Under the pieces are notes generated by a model that was given only the letters and a program-made list of their open reading frames with translations, did no database searches and was not told the DNA's origin. This document shows positions 15,502-20,969 of a stretch of DNA of 23,614 nt, one piece after another; the stretch's first letter is position 1; every line of letters starts with the position of its first letter. This stretch comes from an uncultured bacterium. Its GTDB lineage: Bacteria; Bacillota; Clostridia; Lachnospirales; Anaerotignaceae. The position numbers and the translations under genes are program-made. The DNA is taken from the NCBI GenBank assembly GCA_905214825.1, contig CAJMNV010000010.1:1-23614 (forward strand), in the 5' to 3' direction.

Positions 15502-16730
15502 GTTTGTTCCTCCTTTCCAGACAGCACATAAACAGCTTGACAAACCAGCTCTTTTGCCATATATTGTATTTCTTTTTGCGTCACAGATTGTAATGCTTTT
15601 ACAGCATCTTCCAAAGAAAATCCTTTTTCAAAAATAAATTGCTCTGCTGTAAAATTCAACATTGCCCAAGCATGGTCAGCAAAATTTTCATATCTTTGAC
15701 AAAGCATTGTTTTTGCTTGTTGCAATAAATTTTCTTCCACACCATTTTGTGCTACTTTTTTTATGATACATAATATTTCTTTTATAGTATGTTCTGCTTG
15801 TTTTGGAGAAACACCCGTTTCTGCAAATGCCATACCTGTGACGGTATCACACCGCATAGAAATATCATAACAAAGCCCTTGTTCTTCTCGGATTTGATTG
15901 AAAAACAATGCATTTGCACTGCCCCCCAGTACCTCACACAACACTTGTAAACCATACAAATTTTTTTGTTTTTCAGGTAACAAAAATCCCATTGCCACTC
16001 TTGCTTGTGTCATCTGTTTTTGTTCTTGTTGTTTTTTTATTTGTTTGGGTATGATTTCATTTTCTGGATACTGCCAAACTTCTGCTGTTGTAATTTGCAA
16101 CATTTTTTTCCATTTTTTCAATATCTTCCTGCCCTCACTATCCCCACAAAAAAACAAATATAAAGCGGCATGTTGTTTTATGGAAAAAAACAATTCTGTC
16201 AATGTTTGTGCTGTAATATGATCCAAGTCCTCCAAATACCCATCTGCACAAACACCTGCACCATTATTTTCTGCTGTTAGTGCCAAACAACGCTTGGCCG
16301 CAAACGCACGTTTATCATCTTCTGCCGCTTCCAATCGTTGTTTTATAATTTCTTTGCAACGTTTGACAGTATCTTTTGAAAATACGCCTTGTTCCATTTT
16401 CGGATTTTGCATCAACTCGCATAAAAAAGACAATGCCTCTTGTTCCGAAACGTGTTTTAGCACATCCAAAGAATAAGAAAGCCAAACTTCTGCTCCTTTT
16501 TTCACCAAACGTATATCCCATAATGCCCCATACATTTCTTCTGCCACAACAGCAAGTTTTGTCACAGTGGGATATTGTTGTGTTCCATTTTTCAAAACTT
16601 CTGCCAAAACGGCAAGTTCTGTTGCATTTTCTCTTTTCAATGGCACACGATACAAGCCCAAATAAGCATTTGTTTTCATTTTTTCGCCTTCCACATAAAA
16701 CATACGGCAATGTTTTTGTGTATTCTTCAT
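15489..16730 (-). CDS. ymfF: M16-family peptidase-like protein, YmfF-like (inactive subunit)
   Basis: A 413-residue M16-family paralogue of the downstream gene. Its N-terminal region aligns with the catalytic half of M16 enzymes (LAVLAEVLKNGTQQYPT where the zinc motif would be) but lacks HxxEH, so it should be catalytically silent and act as the partner of YmfH. The C-terminal half has the M16 repeat signature (ARVAMGFLLPE, LGGSANALFFNQIREEQGLCYDI), a region used for substrate binding in this family. The start at 16730 follows GGAGG with 8 bases between; longer in-frame extensions run through this site. It heads the ymfF-ymfH-lgt operon. No clear promoter was found in the 114 bases shared with the divergent plus-strand gene. 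Confidence 0.85.
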   Translation of the reverse strand: MKNTQKHCRMFYVEGEKMKTNAYLGLYRVPLKRENATELAVLAEVLKNGTQQYPTVTKLAVVAEEMYGALWDIRLVKKGAEVWLSYSLDVLKHVSEQEALSFLCELMQNPKMEQGVFSKDTVKRCKEIIKQRLEAAEDDKRAFAAKRCLALTAENNGAGVCADGYLEDLDHITAQTLTELFFSIKQHAALYLFFCGDSEGRKILKKWKKMLQITTAEVWQYPENEIIPKQIKKQQEQKQMTQARVAMGFLLPEKQKNLYGLQVLCEVLGGSANALFFNQIREEQGLCYDISMRCDTVTGMAFAETGVSPKQAEHTIKEILCIIKKVAQNGVEENLLQQAKTMLCQRYENFADHAWAMLNFTAEQFIFEKGFSLEDAVKALQSVTQKEIQYMAKELVCQAVYVLSGKEEQTCIS

Positions 16731-16793
16731 ATATTCCACCTCCATCGGCTTTTGGCTAGTATTTCCCAAAACAATCAAAATCATGCCATTGCT

Positions 16794-16822
16794 TTGACAC
16801 TTTTTCCTTTTTTTGTTATCCT
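16794..16822 (+). promoter_or_regulatory. Sigma-A type promoter of the plus-strand unknown gene
   Basis: A consensus TTGACA (16794-16799), a 17-base spacer and TATCCT (16817-16822) lie just before the ribosome binding site at 16831. The mRNA leader would be very short, with transcription starting within a few bases of AAGGAG. Confidence 0.65.
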
Positions 16823-16844
16823 AAAAGAAAAAGGAGTGTTTTAC

Positions 16845-17321
16845 TTGATACCCACTTGGAAACAAATCATTGGTACAAAAGAAAACCCAGAAAACGACTA
16901 TGTGTTTTTTTCAGAACACCATTTATCAAAACCTCATGTAACATGGGAAGACATTTCCCCAGAGGCAAAAGCCATATTGCAACAACGCCATGACACATTA
17001 TTGGAAATGGCAAAAAAAGAGGCTTTTGATTACTTAGCCCCTGAAAACGGTATTTGTTCTGTATCGTCAGAAGAAAACTATTTTCCTTGTTATGAGGAAA
17101 TGACAGGAGAATGGTTCATTTCTTCCGAATATTATAGCTATTATTCTGGTGATGGTTCTTGGTGGCTCAAAAAAGACCAACCAGCATATAACATTTCCAT
17201 CATGTTGACATTTGTTGGAACACACCCAAACACAAAAGACTATTTGTCATTGGATGTTTGGTTTGTTTGTGATACGCCTGATGGGGAATTTGAAATCTAT
17301 GGGCTTGACCAAAGTTGTTAA
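16845..17321 (+). CDS. Unknown protein, 158 aa, TTG start
   Basis: I do not recognise this protein. The 158-residue sequence has no signal peptide or membrane helix; it is acidic and rich in aromatic residues (EYYSYYSGDGSWWL, and four Trp in the C-terminal half). The last third looks like beta strands (ISIMLTFVG, YLSLDVWFVCD). The start is a TTG at 16845, placed 8 bases after AAGGAG; the frame is open far upstream, but no other start has a ribosome binding site and the promoter lies inside that longer frame. It is one of two plus-strand genes and is divergent from ymfF. A bidirectional terminator separates it from the convergent unknown gene. Isolated small acidic proteins like this can be immunity or phage-defence accessory proteins, but nothing specific supports that here. 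Confidence 0.75.
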   Translation: MIPTWKQIIGTKENPENDYVFFSEHHLSKPHVTWEDISPEAKAILQQRHDTLLEMAKKEAFDYLAPENGICSVSSEENYFPCYEEMTGEWFISSEYYSYYSGDGSWWLKKDQPAYNISIMLTFVGTHPNTKDYLSLDVWFVCDTPDGEFEIYGLDQSC

Positions 17322-17323
17322 AC

Positions 17324-17360
17324 AAAAAAGGCACATACCACAAAGGTATACGCCTTTTTT
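17324..17360. terminator. Bidirectional terminator between convergent unknown genes
   Basis: AAAAAAGGC, ATACC, loop, GGTAT, GCCTTTTTT: a nested stem with T runs on both strands. It lies between the plus-strand TTG-start gene and the minus-strand gene ending at 17365. Confidence 0.9.
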
Positions 17361-17364
17361 CATT

Positions 17365-17814
17365 TTATTGTTGCATATCCAAAATCATCTTTTGTGCAAT
17401 TTCTTCCAATGTTGCCTCTCTTGATAATCCCATATCATCTGGATAAAAAATATAATCTGTCACATCCAATTTTGTACATACTTCCAAAAAATGCAGTTGC
17501 CAATCCATCACCGCCTCCTCCTGCTCCAAAATATGTATCACCATTTCTCGAATTTCTTCTGACTGTAATACCCTTTTTTGGGGTTTTTCAAAAAGTGCCT
17601 CTTTTGCCACTGTTTCCAATGATTTTGCTGCCCAATAATGATGAAATTCTATCACACGCAAGTCTGATTTTCCTGTCAAAAGCTGCAGTTGTTTTTCTAT
17701 ACATTCCAATTCTTTATTTTCTTTTATTCCCTGTCTTTCCATCAATGAGGCAGCTTCATCAATCAAATCCATTACTTTCGGTAATTTTTCCATATCTATT
17801 TTCGGATATTCCAT
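17365..17814 (-). CDS. Unknown protein, 149 aa
   Basis: I do not recognise this protein. It opens MEYPKIDMEKLPKVMD and is strongly acidic and helical almost throughout (for example EEAVMDWQLHFLEVCTKLD), with no signal peptide or membrane segment. A short run IFYPDDMGL breaks the helices near residue 128. The ATG at 17814 is preferred over the one at 17832 because the GGAGG site lies inside the longer version, 10 bases before the chosen start. It lies 21 bases after the DUF4291 gene and shares its transcript and terminator, so the two may work together. Codon use is like the rest of the window. Confidence 0.75.
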   Translation of the reverse strand: MEYPKIDMEKLPKVMDLIDEAASLMERQGIKENKELECIEKQLQLLTGKSDLRVIEFHHYWAAKSLETVAKEALFEKPQKRVLQSEEIREMVIHILEQEEAVMDWQLHFLEVCTKLDVTDYIFYPDDMGLSREATLEEIAQKMILDMQQ

Positions 17815-17835
17815 AACATAATTTCCTCCCATTTT

Positions 17836-18420
17836 TCACATACCCAATCTTTTGCGTATGGTACTATCTGCCACTGTATATTTTTGTTCTGTGGGCAACT
17901 GTTTTGGGTGTAATTTTCCTGCTTTTCTTTGTGTGTTCCATTTTTTCACAAATGGTGTCATGTCTTCTATTTTGACAATACCATTTTGCAAAAAATGTTG
18001 CATTGCCTCTCCTTTCAAACCCATTTGTATTGCCGCACGTCCAATCGGGTCTCCATTGATATTTCTATCTGGATCCCATTGGCAATATACCACCGCTTCT
18101 GAAAACGCTTTTTCCCATTGTTTGCCGTCTAAAGCCTCCAACTTCGGCGATGTCAACACTGCTTGTTTCAAAAAATCATCAAACACCATTTTATCAATAT
18201 CCAAAGCCAATATATACTCTTGATTTTTTTTCGTTCCCCAACCAGAACGATACATCATCCACAAAAATGATGGTTTTATCCACGTCATACGCTTGACATT
18301 ATAACTTTCGCCAAATGTCTGTAATGCCAATGCTTCTTTTGCAATTTGTTCATGATATGCCTGATACACACGAATGGTTTTTTTATCATATCTTGCATAG
18401 ACTTCTCTTTCATATTGCAT
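17836..18420 (-). CDS. DUF4291 family protein
   Basis: A 194-residue protein that I place in DUF4291 from its strong family signature: YARYDKKTIRVYQAY near the N-terminus, the invariant RMTWIKPSFLWMMYRSGW (about 44-61), VVYCQWDPDRN, and GLKGEAMQHF followed by GIVKIEDMTPFV. Members are common and scattered in bacteria and some fungi; their biochemical role is not established as far as I know. Length is typical and no truncation is visible. No signal peptide is seen, so it should be cytoplasmic. The ATG at 18420 follows AGGGGG with 9 bases between. It leads a two-gene unit with the unknown 149-residue protein. Confidence 0.9.
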   Translation of the reverse strand: MQYEREVYARYDKKTIRVYQAYHEQIAKEALALQTFGESYNVKRMTWIKPSFLWMMYRSGWGTKKNQEYILALDIDKMVFDDFLKQAVLTSPKLEALDGKQWEKAFSEAVVYCQWDPDRNINGDPIGRAAIQMGLKGEAMQHFLQNGIVKIEDMTPFVKKWNTQRKAGKLHPKQLPTEQKYTVADSTIRKRLGM

Positions 18421-18445
18421 ATCATATATCCCCCTTTTTTATTTT

Positions 18446-18473
18446 ATAATAACAAAAATATTTTGTAAAACAA
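18446..18473 (-). promoter_or_regulatory. Possible promoter of the DUF4291 unit
   Basis: On the minus strand TTGTTT (18473-18468), a 16-base spacer and TATTAT (18451-18446). The spacer is largely an inverted repeat, ACAAAA-N3-TTTTGT (18452-18466), which could be an operator. The region is AT-rich, so the call is tentative. Confidence 0.4.
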
Positions 18474-18480
18474 CATACCA

Positions 18481-18516
18481 AAAAAGAGAATGTTTTGATT
18501 TACCAAAACATTCTCT
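18481..18516 (-). terminator. Intrinsic terminator after obgE
   Basis: Stem AGAGAATGTTTTG/CAAAACATTCTCT with a 6-base loop, followed on the minus strand by six T. It lies 15 bases after the obgE stop. Confidence 0.9.
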
Positions 18517-18531
18517 CCATATTGTTAAAAA

Positions 18532-19806
18532 TTATTTCCAAAATTCAAATTGCATATCATAAATTTGTACAGTATCACCTTCTTCGATACCTTTTTCTTC
18601 TAAAGCTTCTATAATACCTTTTTCTTTCAAATATCTTTGGAAGAATGCAAAACCTTTTTCTGTATCAATATTGGTATAGCCAATCATTTTTTCGACACCA
18701 ACACCACGCACCACATACACATCATCTTCAATATCAATGGTAAATGGTTCTCTATCCACAGCCACTTCATCATATTCTTCATATTCTTCTTCAAATACAA
18801 TATCTTCTGGATAATTGCGTAAAATTTCGCCCACTTTTGTCAAAAGCTCGTCCAAACCTTTGTTTGTTGCCGCAGAAATGGGGAACACCATAAAGCCTTG
18901 TTTTTCGTATACTTCTTTCAGTCTTTCTACATTTTCTTCTGCCCCAGGAATATCTGTTTTGTTTGCCGCAATCACTTGTGGACGTTTCATCAATTCTGGA
19001 TTATATGTTTCTAATTCCTGGTTGATTTTGCGTACATTTTCCACAGGGTCATCACCTTCTACACCTGCTGCATCTACCACATGTATAAATACTTTTGTAC
19101 GTTCCACATGACGCAAAAATGCATGTCCCAAACCAATACCTTCGCTTGCCCCTTCCACCAAACCAGGAATATCTGCCAAAACAAAGCTATCACCAAATCT
19201 ACCTTCCACAACACCCAAATTGGGTGCCAATGTAGTAAAATGATAATTTGCAATTTTGGGATTTGCATTTGTCACCATAGACAACAATGTGGATTTGCCC
19301 ACATTTGGGAAACCAATCAAACCCACATCTGCAATCAATTTCAATTCCAATATCACATCATATTCCTTTGCCACTCTGCCTTGCTCTGCATAACGTGGGG
19401 CTTGTCTTGTGGGTGTTGCAAAATGCTGATTGCCTTTGCCGCCTTTGCCACCAGAAATCAGTATTTTTTCTTCGCCATGTTTTGTAATATCTGCCATAAC
19501 TTTATTGCTTTGGGCTTCACGAATGACCGTACCCACAGGCACTTTAATATAAATACTTGCCCCATCTTTCCCAAAACAATTACGTTTACCGCCATTTTCT
19601 CCATTTTCTGCTTTAAACATTCTTTTGTAACGAAAATCCATCAATGTCCCCATACTTTCGTCACCAACAAATATCACGTCACCGCCTCTGCCGCCGTCGC
19701 CACCATCAGGGCCGCCATGGGTAATATATTTTGCACGATAAAAAGAAACCATGCCGTTGCCGCCATTGCCACCTTTTACATGAATTTTGACTCTATCTAC
19801 AAACAT
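18532..19806 (-). CDS. obgE: GTPase Obg (CgtA)
   Basis: Obg is a ribosome-associated GTPase that takes part in 50S assembly and stress control. The 424-residue product has the three expected parts. The glycine-rich Obg fold is at about 1-158 (KGGNGGNG, HGGPDGGDGGRGGDV). The G domain carries GFPNVGKST (about 165-173), the DIPGLVEGAS switch and NKTD. A C-terminal OCT domain (about 345-424) is the extension found in many Firmicutes. The ATG at 19806 follows GAGGTG with 5 bases between. It follows rplU-prp-rpmA in the standard Firmicute order, but a strong terminator lies in the 106-base gap after rpmA, so part of its expression must come from read-through or a promoter I could not define. Confidence 0.97.
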   Translation of the reverse strand: MFVDRVKIHVKGGNGGNGMVSFYRAKYITHGGPDGGDGGRGGDVIFVGDESMGTLMDFRYKRMFKAENGENGGKRNCFGKDGASIYIKVPVGTVIREAQSNKVMADITKHGEEKILISGGKGGKGNQHFATPTRQAPRYAEQGRVAKEYDVILELKLIADVGLIGFPNVGKSTLLSMVTNANPKIANYHFTTLAPNLGVVEGRFGDSFVLADIPGLVEGASEGIGLGHAFLRHVERTKVFIHVVDAAGVEGDDPVENVRKINQELETYNPELMKRPQVIAANKTDIPGAEENVERLKEVYEKQGFMVFPISAATNKGLDELLTKVGEILRNYPEDIVFEEEYEEYDEVAVDREPFTIDIEDDVYVVRGVGVEKMIGYTNIDTEKGFAFFQRYLKEKGIIEALEEKGIEEGDTVQIYDMQFEFWK

Positions 19807-19834
19807 TGTATCACCTCATATCCTTTCTTTGTAT

Positions 19835-19880
19835 GCTTTTTCGTCAGAAGCAAAAAAGATTTGCTTTTCACGAAAAAGGC
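19835..19880 (-). other. Second hairpin between rpmA and obgE
   Basis: On the minus strand CTTTTTCGT pairs with ACGAAAAAG (9 base pairs), then a 3-by-3 internal loop, then AAGCAAA/TTTGCTT (7 base pairs) around a 5-base loop. Its 5' arm is the T run of the rpmA terminator. It could be an obgE leader structure, an RNase III site, or a 3'-end element. Confidence 0.5.
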
Positions 19881-19903
19881 TTCAAATGTTATCATTTGAA
19901 GCC
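19873..19903 (-). terminator. Intrinsic terminator after rpmA
   Basis: A perfect 11-base stem GGCTTCAAATG/CATTTGAAGCC with a 4-base loop and five T residues on the minus strand, 10 bases after the rpmA stop. It should cut transcription between rpmA and obgE, giving more ribosomal protein than GTPase mRNA. Confidence 0.85.
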
Positions 19904-19912
19904 TCCAAAGTC

Positions 19913-20203
19913 TTATTCAGCAATTTCAACAGGATATACGGAAACCTGTTTTTTGTTTCTGCCTTTTCTTTCATATTTTACACGACCGTCAACCAAAGCA
20001 AACAATGTGTCATTACCACCTTTGCCTACGTTGTTACCAGGGTGGATTTTTGTACCACGTTGTGTGTATAAAATATTGCCTGCCAGTACAAACTGACCAT
20101 CTGCACGTTTTGCACCCAATCTTTTTGCATTGGAGTCACGACCGTTCTTTGTAGAACCGCCGCCTTTATGGTGTGCGAAGAATTGAAGGTTTAATCTGAA
20201 CAT
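19913..20203 (-). CDS. rpmA: 50S ribosomal protein L27
   Basis: L27 reaches toward the peptidyl-transferase centre of the large subunit. The 96-residue product has the Firmicute N-terminal extension MFRLNLQFF followed by AHHKGGGSTKNGRDS, the mature start. In Staphylococcus aureus the Prp protease removes this extension after LQFF; the same motif here and the adjacent prp gene make the same processing very likely. The rest (KRLGAKRADGQFV, GNILYTQRGTKIHPG) is typical. The ATG at 20203 follows AGGAGG with 7 bases between, and that site overlaps the end of prp. Confidence 0.98.
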   Translation of the reverse strand: MFRLNLQFFAHHKGGGSTKNGRDSNAKRLGAKRADGQFVLAGNILYTQRGTKIHPGNNVGKGGNDTLFALVDGRVKYERKGRNKKQVSVYPVEIAE

Positions 20204-20205
20204 AC

Positions 20206-20538
20206 TTACACCTCCTCAATATTCAAAGTCATATATTCATTATATTCCGTTTCAATGCCGGACAAGCCCAGTTTCAATGTTTCTAATAAAAGCTGTACCT
20301 GCTTGTCCTCCATTCCCTCCAATGGGAATGTTACTTTCAAATATCCACCCTTTTTTTCATCAGCTTGTGCCTGAAAAGGGACATCTGTAAATGCTTCAAT
20401 GGCATTTACGGTGTTAAATGACAATACCGTTACTGCCGCACAGACAATATCTTCGCCCGCAGGTGCATAACCGGCATGCCCGGATATTTCAAATGCACAG
20501 ATTTTATTTTCCTTTTGATAAATCGTTGCATTTATCAT
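20206..20538 (-). CDS. prp: Ribosomal-processing cysteine protease Prp
   Basis: Prp (formerly YsxB) is a small cysteine protease that trims the N-terminal extension of L27. The 110-residue protein has the catalytic pair His21 in ISGHAGYA and Cys33 in GEDIVCAAVTVLS, matching the His22/Cys34 dyad known from the Staphylococcus aureus enzyme. It lies between rplU and rpmA, the standard position. The ATG at 20538 is two bases after the rplU stop and has no recognisable ribosome binding site, so it is probably translated by coupling to rplU at a lower level than the ribosomal proteins, which suits an enzyme. Confidence 0.96.
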   Translation of the reverse strand: MINATIYQKENKICAFEISGHAGYAPAGEDIVCAAVTVLSFNTVNAIEAFTDVPFQAQADEKKGGYLKVTFPLEGMEDKQVQLLLETLKLGLSGIETEYNEYMTLNIEEV

Positions 20539-20540
20539 AA

Positions 20541-20846
20541 TTAGATGGATTTAATCTGTAATTTTGTAAAAGGTTGTCTGTGACCATTTTTCTTGTGGAA
20601 ACCTTTTTTGGGTTTGTATTTGTAAACCACAACTTTTTTCGCTTTGCCGTCACCGATTACAGATGCTGTAACAGCTGCTCCATCAATATAAGGTGCACCA
20701 ACTTTTACATCGCCATCTTTTGCCAGTACCAGAACTTTGTCAAATTTGTATTCCTGCCCTGCTTCCACACCCAGTTTTTCCACTGTGATGATATCGCCTT
20801 CTGCTACTTTGTACTGTTTTCCACCAGTTTCAATAATTGCGTACAT
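20541..20846 (-). CDS. rplU: 50S ribosomal protein L21
   Basis: A 101-residue large-subunit protein with the family opening MYAIIETGGKQYKVAEGD and the C-terminal KKGFHKKNGHRQPFTKLQI. The start at 20846 follows AGGAGG with 7 bases between; the longer in-frame version to 20864 would place this site inside the gene. It heads the rplU-prp-rpmA unit, driven by a consensus promoter and a structured leader that resembles the L21 leader of Firmicutes, so feedback control by a ribosomal protein is likely. Confidence 0.98.
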   Translation of the reverse strand: MYAIIETGGKQYKVAEGDIITVEKLGVEAGQEYKFDKVLVLAKDGDVKVGAPYIDGAAVTASVIGDGKAKKVVVYKYKPKKGFHKKNGHRQPFTKLQIKSI

Positions 20847-20934
20847 GAAAACACCTCCTCGCAATTTACTCGCTGGATACGGTAATCAAAGCCATTCTTT
20901 GATTTTACAAAACCTCTCCATGCGGCTGACATAC
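20847..20934 (-). ncRNA. L21-type ribosomal-protein leader
   Basis: The 5' untranslated region of rplU folds in a defined way. An outer helix pairs CGC-A-UGGA (20924-20917) with UCCAGCG (20877-20871), seven pairs with one bulged A, and encloses a hairpin AAUCAAAG-AAUGG-CUUUGAUU (20904-20884). The helix lies close before the AGGAGG site. Position and layout fit the Firmicute L21 leader family (Rfam 'L21_leader'), a presumed autoregulatory element. The helices are read from the sequence; family membership is not tested. Confidence 0.6.
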
Positions 20935-20940
20935 TTCATT

Positions 20941-20969
20941 ATACTATCATAGGTAATTGTGTCTGTCAA
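20941..20969 (-). promoter_or_regulatory. Strong sigma-A type promoter of rplU
   Basis: On the minus strand a consensus TTGACA (20969-20964), a 17-base spacer and TAGTAT (20946-20941). The stop codon TGA of the upstream TPR gene is the middle of the -35 box, and no terminator lies between, so read-through from the TPR gene would also enter the ribosomal operon. Confidence 0.85.

Noticed and set aside
16575..16844. Upstream extension of the plus-strand unknown gene to an ATG at 16575
   Set aside because: The extension lies opposite ymfF coding sequence and contains the promoter; AAGGAG points to the TTG at 16845.
19081..19899. Long plus-strand open frame of 272 codons opposite obgE
   Set aside because: It lies opposite a gene with clear Obg motifs, is full of Cys, His and Phe from reading the complement of a low-GC gene, and has no ribosome binding site.
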